A stretch of 64,000 bases of DNA from Neospora caninum Liverpool (Eukaryota > Apicomplexa > Conoidasida > Eucoccidiorida > Sarcocystidae): positions 6,839,295-6,903,294 of the forward strand of contig NC_018396.1 of NCBI RefSeq assembly GCF_000208865.1, written 5' to 3'. Both the position numbers and the translations under genes were made by a program. Shown piece by piece: positions 45,039 through 55,457 of this stretch. Within the stretch, counting starts at the first letter, position 1; the number at the start of each line of letters is the position of its first letter. Below the pieces are notes generated by a model. The model did not search any database. It was not told the origin of the DNA and saw only the letters and a program-made list of their open reading frames with translations.

Positions 45039-48025
45039 ACTGATTCACATTTTTGTGTGCATGTGGTGTGCGTGTCTGTAAATGTGGCTGTCGATAAGAA
45101 AAAGGGCGCGTTTTTGCTGCCTTCTGAGTTCCCTTGTCCTCGCTTCGCCTGTCTTCCCGCGTCAGGCGCATTGGTGCAGCCTTCGCGTCGTGAACGACCC
45201 GGCGACTGCTGATGCAACCCGCGACCTTCTGCTTCAGGTGAGGAAGAACGCGAAAATCACAACGGAAATGCCCTCTCTGTGTAGCTTCGAAATGCCATCT
45301 CTCGCGATCTCTCCGCTGACAGTGCAGAAGAGATTTCAATGGGGCTTCGTCGCCCCGCGTCTCGCCTCTCTCTCTGCGCCGATTGCAACTCCTGGAACTC
45401 GACGCGCAGTCGGGGGGGGTTTGGCGAGACCGCCGCATGCAAAGGCAAACGGCGGATCGGAGGGTTCTGAACTGCGTGCGACCAATAGTCGCCGAAAAGC
45501 TCTTTTCCGTCTCGGGTTGCTCAGGTTCTGGGAGACTCGACGCTCCAAAAGGTCGTCTCCGACTTCCTCTGGCGAGTCCTCAAGGGCGTCATGCAGCCGA
45601 GATGGTAACACAACGCACACCCGCATGCATGTGACAACGTCCTCGTACGGGAATGCCTGTGTATACGCCCTTGCTTCGATATACACATCCGCACAGATAT
45701 GCATACATATCTATCAACATATCTACCTATCCATATATATGTATATATGTATAAATATATATAGATATATATAGATGTATATAGATATATATAGATATAT
45801 ATGGATATGACAGGAGAAGGATGTTTGTCACCAGATGTGTAGATCGGTGAGTATATTTTTCGTGCTGATGCACGCTGCTCCTTTCCGTCTCGGCTCTGGT
45901 GTGTCTGTGTGTGTGTCTCGACGCTTTCCTCATTGGTTGGCGGAGCCGTGCTCTATGCATGCAAGTGAGTGCATGCATTCTTCTTTGCCTTGGGAACTTG
46001 CGAAAGACGCCGCTGTCTTTGTATATGTCTATGCGCCTCTGGCTCCGCATACAAATATATATATATATATATAGATAGATAGATAGATACAGATATTTAT
46101 AGATATATGTCCATATTGTGTGTAATGCATGGAACTCGGCGAAGAATGCTTTCCGTGGGAAGAACGGAAGGAAGGAGACAGAAGTAAAAAGGCTTTGCCG
46201 CTTTGGCGCACATGCGTCTTCTCCTTGCGTTGCATCTGCCTGTTTTCGCTGCCGTTTCGAGTGTCGCCTTCTGCTCTCCGTCTCTTTTTTCCCGCACCTT
46301 TTTCCCTCGCCATTCTGCATTTGTTTCCTCTGTTTCCTTCCTTCTTCTCTCCCCGGCCTTGGATTCTTCTCTCTGCCTGTCTCCCGTCGCGCCTCAGGCT
46401 CGGTGGCGGCGCCAAGGCGAGTGGGGCTGTCCCCGAAGAAGGCGCGAACTCGTCTGGAGCCTCAGGGAAGGAAGCTCAATCTTTTTCGGCTTCGCGTGAT
46501 GGAAAGGCCGAACAGCGAGAGACCGAGACAGAGAAGAAGGGTACCCTCGACAGAGAGAAAGAGAAGGACAGACTCGAAGTCGAAGAGCTACGAGAGCGCT
46601 TGGAAACGGCGCTTCGCTCCTCACTTGACGAATCGAGGGACATCGTCGCTGTCGGTGAGATTCGCAGGCTTCTCTTCTCTCCTTTTCTTTTCTTTGTCGT
46701 GTTCTGGCTCCGTTCCGGCTTCTTGCCGCTCATTTTTTGGTGTCCTTGAAACATCTGGGGGCATGCGTTCTCGCAGCGACGATGCTGAGGAAGGTGTTGC
46801 CGGCGACAGGAGGCTGCTCCGATTTTTCCACGGATCGCTCCTCTCCTGAGTTTCCAATTTTTTCTCTTTGCATGCAGAGCGAGCGAGCGTGTCGCGTCTT
46901 CTTGCGCTCCTCGAGCAAGCGAATGGACACCTCCCGCCTCGAAAGGCCTCGGTAAATCCTTCACCTTATTCAGCCTCGACATCGACAACGTCCGCTGCCA
47001 CTCGGGAACCTCCTCCATCGTCACCTTCGACGTCTCCTTCTTCGTCCCTTTCTCCCTCTTCTTCTTCTCCTTCCCCCACTTCTTCTTCGTCTTCTTCTCC
47101 TTCCCCCACTTCTTCTTCGTCTACTTATCTTTCTCATTCTGCTTCTTCTCTTTCTCCCTCCCCTACTTCTCCTTCTTCTCCTTCGTCTACTTCTCCTTCT
47201 TCTCCTTCCCCTACTTCTCCTTCTTCTTCTCTGTCTCCTTCTTCTTCTCTGTCTCCTTCTTCTACTCTGTCTCCTTCTTCTACTCTGTCTCCTTCTTCTC
47301 TGTCTCCTTCTTCTTCTCTTTCTCCTTCTTCTCCTTCTCCTTCTGCTTCTTTCTCGTCGCCCCCTGCTCCCGCGTCTTCTTCCCAGAAGCGGTTTGGAGC
47401 CGAAACGGCGGAGGCGCCTTCTCACCTTCTGGTCGCGACGCGTTCGCCTTCGACGTTTCTTCGGCAGCTTGATGCGTCTTCTGTCGAGACTGGCGACGCG
47501 AAAGAAGGCGATGAAATCGGGCAGGAGGGAGACGCGCGCCCGTCTTTTCTCCTGGTCCTTCCTGTCTCACCCGACGAGGCGCCTCAGCCGACCCCGCCTG
47601 GAAACGAAGACGCAACGGCCGCGGCGAGCGATGCACGTTTTGCGCGGGATGAAGCCGAGAAGACAGAACGGAGATACTCCCGGCGCTTTTCTCTCGCTGA
47701 TTTGGCGAGACATGTCGACGGACAGCGAAGGCGAGAGAAAGAGATGGAAGAGGGAGTGAACAGCGCCGCACAGAGAGCGTCTGCGTACAGAGAGCGAGAG
47801 CGAGAAGAGGAAGAGGGAAACACACACTCTCAGCTCCCTTCTGCAGCTCCGCCTCTCCCGCATGAGGAGGCAGAAGCGACAAGGAGACTAACGGACGCTC
47901 TCGTGCGCCTCCTCCCCGCCGACACACGTTCGGGGTCTCCCTGGCGCGAGGGAAGAGAAGCCGATCGGCAAACGCGAGCGGCACGAGCGAGGACGCGGGA
48001 ACGATCCGAGGAAAGGCGTGCCTAA
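39644..48025 (+). CDS. Large 12-exon helical-repeat protein, probable mitochondrial targeting
   Basis: I do not recognise the family. Exons are 39644-41306, 41772-41903, 42144-42257, 42447-42496, 42912-43042, 43624-43689, 44231-44314, 44668-44719, 45166-45237, 45525-45604, 46398-46654 and 46878-48025. All eleven junctions keep phase and give 1282 residues. The N-terminus MAALRSLLCVSRRSQPPRR is Arg-rich and lacks acids, as in mitochondrial presequences. Exon 1 then has a long Ser/Pro tract (40500-40790). Exons 4-10 encode short helical units of a loose pattern, for example FSKQLIDDLLQD, AQRWIQELLS, AIKNLLDDLVR, RWCQELLQRPDVQQAAQTFV, ATRDLLLQVLGD and LQKVVSDFLWRVLKGV. Exon 12 has a second Ser/Pro tract (about 47000-47390) and an Arg/Glu-rich end. 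The ATG at 39644 follows CAGC and is the first in frame. A TAA just after 45604 would end a shorter form if intron 10 were retained. Confidence 0.72.
41418..41497. repeat. TATG tetranucleotide array in intron 1
   Basis: About 18 TATG units with one TGAATG variant lie in the intron between the exons ending at 41306 and starting at 41772. Confidence 0.9.
42837..42901. repeat. 15-bp pyrimidine minisatellite at an acceptor
   Basis: Four tandem CTGTCTCCCTCCTCC units end ten bases before the exon that starts at 42912, so the array forms its polypyrimidine tract. Confidence 0.85.
43253..43412. repeat. TA and GA microsatellite block in intron 5
   Basis: Alternating TA runs and GA runs, in the intron between the exons ending at 43042 and starting at 43624. 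Shorter TA tracts also occur in later introns of the same gene, near 45007-45037, 45728-45806 and 46054-46110. Confidence 0.85.
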
Positions 48026-49501
48026 GAAGAACAAAAACGCGCCACGGCTGTTTTTTCGCGCCGTAAAAGAACAGGGAAGATGAACAGAGGCACGCAAGAG
48101 AGAGAAAGGGTGCGATTTGCGAAAGGGGACAGAGCAGATGGAGCGGAGAAAGATGTGTGTGTGTGTGTGTGCGAGGGAAAGCCGTATCGGGGAGACGGGC
48201 ATCCACACAAGGCAGGAAAATGCAAGTCGTCGTGGAGTGTGTCGCGAGTGCACAGACTCTCCTGCAGGCATCGGAGTTAAATCCGTTGCAACGACTATCG
48301 CCCCCCTGCTCGGATACGTGTGGCGAGCGACTGAGAACCACGAGGAGAGAGCTCTGCGCGACTCTCGGGGTTTGTGGCTGTGTGTACACGTGGAGCGACG
48401 TGCCGCTTCGTCTGCATGCGCACTGGCGCCAACCGTAGGCTTCAGGAGCCGTCGGAGCCGGGAAGTGCAGGCCGCTGTGTCTCTCGCCACAAAAGCCAGA
48501 GCTGCGGAAACCACGGGGGGGAGAGGGGGGGGCCAACACCCCTGACTCGGCGATGCCATTGTGCATATGCGTTTATAATATACATCGCAGCTGGTGTGAA
48601 CTGTTTTGGGTAGATCTCTTCACATGTGAAAAACAGGGGGACGGGGAGCACGAGACGCGAAAAGAACGCGAGAGAAGCCTGCAGGATCTCCCGGGCACGT
48701 GTGGGATCCATGGCGCGTCTCGATTCGGGGCCGCGGCTGTCGCGAGTGTGTTTGGAGACGTGGTTGCATTTCTCACGACAAAAGGAGACACATGCGTTCT
48801 TGGAAAAAAAGGCGACGAGACAACCTCACGGCGTCGTCCAGTTGAGAGCTGAACGCAGCGGTAAAAAAAACTTTCCCCTTCACACACGCGGTCCGATCAA
48901 GCGCTTGCTCCCTTTTAGCACTCCGCAGTTTCTGTCTGCGCAGTCTCCACAGTCTGCACGACCCAGTTCTCCCGCTCGGTTCGCTTCTCGGATGGGCCAA
49001 GTTGCCAGGCAACTTGACAACTGCCTCTCCGTCCCCATCGAAACTGGGTGACGGCGAAGCGCTGCAGAGACGCCCAGAGTCTCTCAGTGGGTCTTCTCCC
49101 ACTGAGTCCATCCTCGAGACGGCATGCATGCATGCATGCACCTGACCAGAGCAGATACAACATATACACCATCCATGACGTAGCGAGATGGGCGTCGCGA
49201 GATTCGAATGGATGCTCCGCTGCTTCTCGGTTCAAAGTTCTTGCAGACTTTCGAAAACGCCGTCGACCGTAGCTCTGTGCGAGGCGCCGTCTCGCCACAC
49301 ATGCCTCGCACAGGCAGATACCTGTCTGGGGGTCGCGGCTCCCAACTCTCAAACGCTCTCAGCTGACCCCGCTGAGCTCCGGTAGATGCACGCGTGCACT
49401 CGACATGGAGACGCTGACAAGTCTCGACCGCCCACCTGAACACGCTGGCCTCAGACACCTAACTCCTTCGAAGGCGCCTCCTCCCCCCTCCCCCCCCCCT
49501 G

Positions 49502-49663
49502 TCGAATAAACAGAGACATTATAGTACCTAGGATACTGAATATGACTCCAGTTATGAGATACAGATAACCAAGTTCTTTATGATTGCTGTACACCACCAC
49601 CCCACTGGACTGCTTAAGACAGCTAAAAGTGTTATCTTGAATGTCTTTGTTTACCGGATCCAA
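49502..49663 (-). pseudogene. NUMT: cox1 N-terminal fragment
   Basis: Read on the minus strand, 49588-49502 encodes SNHKELGYLYLITGVIF and continues to IMSLFIR, the first membrane helix of apicomplexan cytochrome c oxidase subunit 1. It stops at a C-rich tract. The base composition is much more AT-rich than the surroundings. Sequence between 49589 and 49663 is also AT-rich and probably mitochondrial, but I cannot place it. A nuclear copy cannot make a working core COX1. Confidence 0.85.
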
Positions 49664-49699
49664 GTTCTATTGTGCTTTTCATGACCACGCAACATTTAA

Positions 49700-49826
49700 C
49701 TACACAACGTTATGCCAAGAAGGATCCCAGATTACCCTGAGTATCTTTGTTATATTAATACATGGTGTTCAATTGGTTCTATTTCCACAATAGTTATTAT
49801 CTTAACTATGCTCTGCTAACACAATA
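49700..49826 (+). pseudogene. NUMT: cox1 C-terminal fragment
   Basis: On the plus strand from 49722 the frame reads MPRRIPDYPEYL and then INTWCSIGSISTIVIIL, ending at a TAA at about 49825. This matches the end of COX1 (the conserved G-MPRR-PDYP segment and the last helix). It faces the opposite way to the N-terminal piece, so the insert is not a simple copy of one gene. Confidence 0.82.
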
Positions 49827-50444
49827 GAACCCCGGATCCGCCCGTGAACGGGCGCACGGGCATCCCTGCATGCGATTTCCCGAAAATCCAAGCAAGCTCG
49901 GGGCAGCGTCCTCGCTCTCTGGTGTGTAGCTGCCTATCCTCGGGAAGTCCACGTCGCCCGAGAAACAAAACCGACGGCGCGCCGGTCCCCCGTCCCATGT
50001 GCGCTTTTCGGGGATCTCGAAAAGGCCAGAAGACTGTCCCCAAACATTTCGGCCTGGGGGCCTAGTTCTCGGCTTTCTCCGTCTCCTCTCGATTGTATGC
50101 ACCGAAGGTGCGGCGTGCCTCTGTCTCCGGCGTGGCTCCTCCGCGGGGGAGACTGTGTGGTGTCAAGGCCCGCTGTCTCTTCTCGCGCGATCGAGGGAGT
50201 CTGCGGCCGTCCACAGCGGCCCGGGACATCGGGCCGGCCTCTGCTTCCTCGCGCGCTCTGCCTTACGTTTCGGCGCACTTCCGGAAGGCATCTTTGCTGT
50301 CTGTGCGCCTCCCGGTGGTCCTCGAGCGTTTGGCAGCTTTAGGGAAATCGCGCAGTCCACGGCACACGCCTGGCGCCTTAACTGGACACTCGAACCTTCG
50401 CGATCCTTTTCAGTCTGGGTGGTGGTTTGCAGGCGGAGTCTCTC

Positions 50445-51947
50445 TCACGGCACGACATCTACGGCGCGTTCGGGCTTCTTTGGCAGACCGGGTTGCGGTT
50501 TCCTTGGCCCGTCGGCCTCGGTTTCCTCGACTATCAGATCCCTTGCGGATTCCTCGTCGTCTTGCAAGCTGAGCATTCGCTTGAGCTTCCGCGCCGCCTC
50601 GCCTTTCTCCTCATGCACTAGCCTGTTGACAGCCGCGTAGCTCATCCGGACCGCGATGACCGAGAAAAGACGTTCCAGCGCGATGAGCATGCGCGGGATG
50701 AATTCGAGGAGAAACTCTGCGAGGGCCTGCGCGACTGCGTTCGACGCCACAGAGTGGCAAAAGTCATACAGAACGGAGGCTGCGGCGTAGACCGCGAGGT
50801 ACAATGCCCAAACAAGTTGGACGCCCGCCACCACGTTCGGGTGCTCAAGCGCCTGTTTGACGCGCGCGGATGCCTTCGCTCGGATCGTGTCCACGGACTC
50901 AAGAAACCCCGCGAGGCCGGTCTTCCGCACAGCGCGAATCGAACCGTCAGATGCCCGGGACTGAGTGCCCTGCTCGGCCTCACGGGTTCTCGCGTCGGCG
51001 CCTGCCGGCTTCTCCGAGGCATCTGTCTCTGATTCCTGTTCCTCTGATTCCTCTTCCTCCGATTCCTCTTCCTCCGATTCCTCTTCATTTGCGGCCTGCT
51101 CGTCGTCCGTAGCCGTCTCCGCTCCTTCGTGAGACTCCTCGTGCATCGTCGTCACGGACATGATGACGGCGAAGACACCCGCGGCGAGGACCGCGGCGAG
51201 GAAGGCAGGCTGGAGCATCTTCTCCGTCCGCGTCTCCCGAGCGCGCACGGCGCGCGATCGGCGACTGCGAGAGCGCCTCGCGCGCCGGGGCGAACGTCTC
51301 GGCTTCTCGTCGGCCGCGTTTGGCTGCTGCTCGTTCCTGATCTCTTCGCCTTGGCGCAGATCCGCCGCTTTTCCCACTTCACTGACAAGTCCCCGTTCCC
51401 GCCCGGCGGCTGGGTTTGCGAAACGGTCCTCGCCTGGACGCAGCGCCTGTCGCGCCGCGTCGAACGCACTGAACTCGCGCCCCTGACCCGCCAAGAAGGC
51501 TGCAGTTTCCCTGGGGAATCCCTCGCGGCCTTCGAAGACACCATGCGCGTCTTCCCAACGCGCGAAGGCGCCCCCAGTGGAGCTCTCGGCTCCTGCGCGC
51601 TCAGCATCTCGATCCTGTGGAAGACTGGTGAACGCCGTCGCGTTTCCTTCGGAGAAAGCGGAAGACAGGCGTGCAGTTCGCGTTCCACTTTCAATCGCGT
51701 CGACTTGTGTCACGAATGCTGCGCCGTCGGCCGCGCGTTCTTGGCCTTCCCCGGCTGGTGCGTCCAGGCGCGTTCGTGGCTGCCACGGCAGTCCAAGGAA
51801 GGCAGAATCGGCAAGAGGCGCTGGGGCGTACGCGGCGGCGCTGAAGAGGATCGGTGCACAGAGGACGAGGGAACTGAAGAGTTCTTTAAGTGGAAAGGGG
51901 CGACGCGGCCGCAAGCCCGTAGAGCGGGGCGACGGCGCAGGAACCAT
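50445..51947 (-). CDS. Single-exon protein with signal peptide and two hydrophobic segments (candidate secreted/dense-granule type)
   Basis: From the ATG at 51947 the frame runs 500 residues without an intron. Residues 20-40 (KELFSSLVLCAPILFSAAAY) look like a signal peptide. An Arg/Ser basic block at about 216-240 sits just before a hydrophobic helix, QPAFLAAVLAAGVFAVIMSV (246-265). An acidic Glu/Ser-repeat region at about 268-312 follows. A second hydrophobic helix is at about 371-396 and an amphipathic helix-rich part at 400-440. The frame stays open to an upstream ATG at 52181, which would add 78 residues and hide the signal peptide; I prefer 51947. The arrangement resembles apicomplexan proteins sent to dense granules or the vacuole membrane, but no named family or TEXEL motif is evident. 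Nothing in the neighbours bears on its function. Confidence 0.7.
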   Translation of the reverse strand: MVPAPSPRSTGLRPRRPFPLKELFSSLVLCAPILFSAAAYAPAPLADSAFLGLPWQPRTRLDAPAGEGQERAADGAAFVTQVDAIESGTRTARLSSAFSEGNATAFTSLPQDRDAERAGAESSTGGAFARWEDAHGVFEGREGFPRETAAFLAGQGREFSAFDAARQALRPGEDRFANPAAGRERGLVSEVGKAADLRQGEEIRNEQQPNAADEKPRRSPRRARRSRSRRSRAVRARETRTEKMLQPAFLAAVLAAGVFAVIMSVTTMHEESHEGAETATDDEQAANEEESEEEESEEEESEEQESETDASEKPAGADARTREAEQGTQSRASDGSIRAVRKTGLAGFLESVDTIRAKASARVKQALEHPNVVAGVQLVWALYLAVYAAASVLYDFCHSVASNAVAQALAEFLLEFIPRMLIALERLFSVIAVRMSYAAVNRLVHEEKGEAARKLKRMLSLQDDEESARDLIVEETEADGPRKPQPGLPKKPERAVDVVP

Positions 51948-54243
51948 CGGGAAGGGAGGAAACGAGAGGAAAGCGGGGACGAAAAGGTGGGAAAGTCGAG
52001 ATAAAGAAGGGGTAGGGATTCGCCTGTTTCGGGGAACACGGCGCGAGAGAAAGAAGGGACCGCGGGGGAGAAGCGCCGAGAAGTGCGCTCGCGACTGAGG
52101 GAAAGACGGCGTTTCTGTTTCGCTCGCTCCGCGCGCTTTGCGGCCGAAAGACGAACAAGTGGAGAACACGTAGGGTTTCAATCAGGTTTCAATCTGTCTT
52201 TATGGGGCTGTGTATCGATACAGGGGAGAGACGCCTCTAGGACGCGTCGGAGAACGCCGGGAGGTACGGCTCGCAGGACATCGGGAATCACAGATATATG
52301 CGACTCTGAACCTGAGGGTGCCGGAGAGACCGTCTGAACTCCCGCCTCCCGTGGCCTTTTTCCCGGTTTCCGCTGCTCGCGAGGCAAATCTTTCCTCCTG
52401 TCAGAAGCGAGAGGCCTCGTGGAAGCCCCGCCTGGACAACGCTGCTCGGGACGCTCTCCAGGAAAGGCGAGAGAGAGCCAACGGCGAGGCTGCCGTGAAG
52501 GCGCAGTTCCGGCTACTCGAAAGCCCTCGCAAACACGACTGGCCTGCGTCAACACAAACGACGGATGTGGAAAACTGCGGTGAGGAAAGGACATGGAACC
52601 TACGCACGAGAAACGTTCGCCGAAGCACATGCAACGCGCCGCATCACCTGTGCTCTCGGGCGTCTCGGTGCATGCAGATCGCGTCTGCGCCGCACATCTT
52701 TTTGTCTCTCTTCTTGGGGGGAGAAACGGGGCATTACCCCTGGCGCGTTCCAGACGGAGACACCAGCCGCTCGCGCACAGCTGAATCTTGCCCAGGAGGC
52801 GCGGAGCGCACGCGCGCGCGCAGACCTGCCCTCGCCGTTCGTCGGTTCGGACGTGTTTTCACCGCTGTAGCCTCAAACTCTGGCGAGGAAGGTGCGAAAA
52901 CAACAAAGATGGCGCAGAGACCGAGCCTTGGAGGAGAGAAACTCCTCTTCAACTCTGAGAGAGACGACTGCGTACTCGCGCAAAAAAAGGACAGCGATGC
53001 TCTCGAAGGCCGCCCGGCGGCGCCCGGGACTCGGGTTGGTGGGCGGCAAAGGCGACCGGAGTTGTCGAGCACACAGGCAAGAACGGGGCTAACCAGGAGG
53101 CAGAACCCTAAAAGAGAGGAACGGCACACTTTTTGGCAAAAAGAGGCGGTCTCTTTACTGCGAGTGAACGCAAAACAGTGCCGGCGCAGTGCCTCAGACG
53201 CGAGGTCTCTCTCGGGCGAGTCTTCGACTCGCGGAAACACATCGGGGACCAGACGTTACGGTCCTGCAATTGCACACGCGGAAGAAACTGATTGTGGCTC
53301 TCACGTGCCTCTCCTCTGAACCGCTGGTGTCTAGAAAAATACACACAGGTAAAGGGGACCGTACGCAGGAATCTGAATATATCGTGTGCTCGCGGGACCG
53401 ACAAACGTCTTGACTGTACGCGGCTTTCCTTTCTGTGCCGCTCCGGGGGACATCGAACGCAGGCCTGTCTTTCCAAGGCGGAGCACGACGGGAGACAAGA
53501 CGGTAATCTTTTTCCACGCTGCGAGCGACGCATTCCAAACGGTCTCGAGCGCGCGAATTCTCTGGTTCCCCCAAAAGTCCGCCCCGCGCACAGTATGTTG
53601 TGTGGCAGTGTGGTCTCCACTTCAGGACAACGCACGAAATTCGCAAGGTGATCCTCTCCGCGACAGCCCCCCAATTCTGAGTTTCGCACACACACACAGA
53701 GCGCGGGACAAAAAGCGTGAAGGTAACGGTTTCCGTATCTGTGGGAATGTTTACTTTTAACACTGGACCAAGCCTCCGCGCGTGGCGCCGCGACACACGA
53801 AACTTTCGCGAATTCGGAGGACGCTCCATTCTCAACTTCGAGCAAGCGGCGAAGTTGTGCGCGTTTCACGGGACCCAGAGGAAGCGGCGTGAACAGAGGA
53901 TTGTTCGCTGCACGTGATTTCGAACCGCGGACTCTCTGGAACCGCTCCACACTTGTTTTAGGATTGTGGCGCCGTGTGCGCACTGCTCGCAGCGGGCGTT
54001 AGCGACAAAGTCTCCCACAGATCTCGAGTCGAAACGGCCAAAATGCGTTCATGTACGCCTGAGCTCAGGCGGCGTGATGCAGAGGCATCCATACACCGGC
54101 TAGACACCGAACCGGCGTTCGAAAAACGCAGCCAGTCGGCAGACGCGTGGCAGCTGAAATTTGAAAGAACCTTCAAGAAGGCTTTAACTGCGAATAGGTT
54201 TCTTCCTTTTCCTCTGATCGTCGCTGCGAAACCATCTCCTGAC

Positions 54244-54281
<38 letters not shown>

Positions 54282-54417
54282 GTGTAACGAGAACAAAGTG
54301 GAGGGCGGAGCGATACAGCTAGACGGTGGTTCGAAAAAACGTTTGCGTGTTTTCCTTCTCTTTGGTCCGGCTCCGGACCTCTTGCAGGAGTCGATTGCCT
54401 GCTGCTAAATCTGGGAG

Positions 54418-54580
54418 AGAAAAAGGAACGGAAGGGAGAAAAACGGAGAAGGGGAGAGGGAAGGGAAATGGGAAGAGAAGAAGAGAAAAGGAAAGAGAAG
54501 AAGGGAAAAGGAAAGAGAAGAAGGGGAAAAGGGGAAAGAAGAAGGGAAAAGAAGAGAGAAGAGCAAAGGGGGAGAGAAGG
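54418..54580. repeat. Purine tract (GGAAAGAGAAGAA units)
   Basis: About 160 bases of almost pure purine on the plus strand with loose tandem units. Confidence 0.85.
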
Positions 54581-54696
54581 TTTCTGGAGAAATTCCTGGA
54601 CGCCGAGTTGAATAGACCGAATCCTTGCAGCTCGGCGAACGGGGAACTCCCGCGACGAAGGGACGGCAAAACCGAACTCATGCCTTTCCACGAGAC

Positions 54697-54772
54697 AACT
54701 CCAGTTCTATGAGATGCAGACAACCGAGTTCGTTATGACTGCTGTACACCACCACCCCACCGGACCCCGAAA
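54697..54772 (+). pseudogene. Second, GC-shifted NUMT fragment
   Basis: Similar to 49548-49617 of the larger NUMT in the same orientation: both contain CCAGTT, a GAGAT-CAGA stretch and GCTGTACACCACCACCCCAC. Most of the differences I can see replace A or T of the larger copy with G or C here. Confidence 0.7.
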
Positions 54773-55457
54773 GGCTCTGGACAATCGAAGGGAAAGTATG
54801 CACACGAAAACAAACCGAAGACTGCCAAATCAAAAGAGAACACAGACCGGATTGACATCACACAGACACAAAAAAAGCCGCAGTGGCTGCATTGGTAAAT
54901 ACGCGGCCAAGAAAATCCCAGAATGTTCCCTCACGAGAAAAGGACACACCACCGCGCGAGAGCCCGTCTTTTCGTCGCGGATTCCCTCTCCACAGCACCA
55001 CAGAAAAAGTGACCCTGAATGTGTTTCCGCCCTCCCGCTAGCGACGCAGCACAAGGACACACACAGCTCTGCGCCCACGTATATTCGGCAGATTTCGTTT
55101 GCGCATGCAGTCGCGATCGACACGCATGCGAACGCAATGTGAGCGAGTTCAGAAGGTCAGAGTTCTCAAAAACGTGTCTTCTTCTCTGTACACTCCGGGG
55201 GAACGGGGACGTTTCCCCTCGACTTCCCTCCAGTCCCTCTCGCGCCAACTCTCCACGCGCTTCAAAATCCCATTTGTCTGCGCTTTTTGCCTGCGCTCTT
55301 TCTTCCCAACCACTTGTCTCTCTTCCCACAAGCACATGCCGCGCCTGCGCAGTTCCTCCTAGACGAGACGTGCATGCACGTGGCGTGCACGCAGATTCTG
55401 GCGAGAGGATTCGACTTCGAGGGCGCGACACTCCCGCACGGTCGCCCGCAGCTTCAC

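Larger units (their letters stand above)
48026..50444. other. Convergent spacer holding a NUMT
   Basis: The two flanking genes end towards each other. Apart from the mitochondrial insert at 49502-49826, a C-rich run at its left edge (about 49484-49499) and a CATG run at 49123-49139, I see nothing that supports a gene. Confidence 0.6.
51948..55457. other. Spacer upstream of the secreted-type gene, downstream of RNR2
   Basis: About 3.5 kb without a supported gene. A 369-codon plus-strand frame at 52210-53319 lacks domain signals and overlaps the expected promoter and 5' UTR of the minus gene. A TA run is at 54248-54281, a purine tract at 54418-54580 and a small NUMT at 54697-54772. Confidence 0.6.

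Noticed and set aside
52210..53319. 369-codon plus-strand frame
   Set aside because: Polar, Arg/Ser/Thr-rich with no recognisable motif, no good splice partners, and placed head-to-head over the probable promoter of the minus-strand secreted-type gene.
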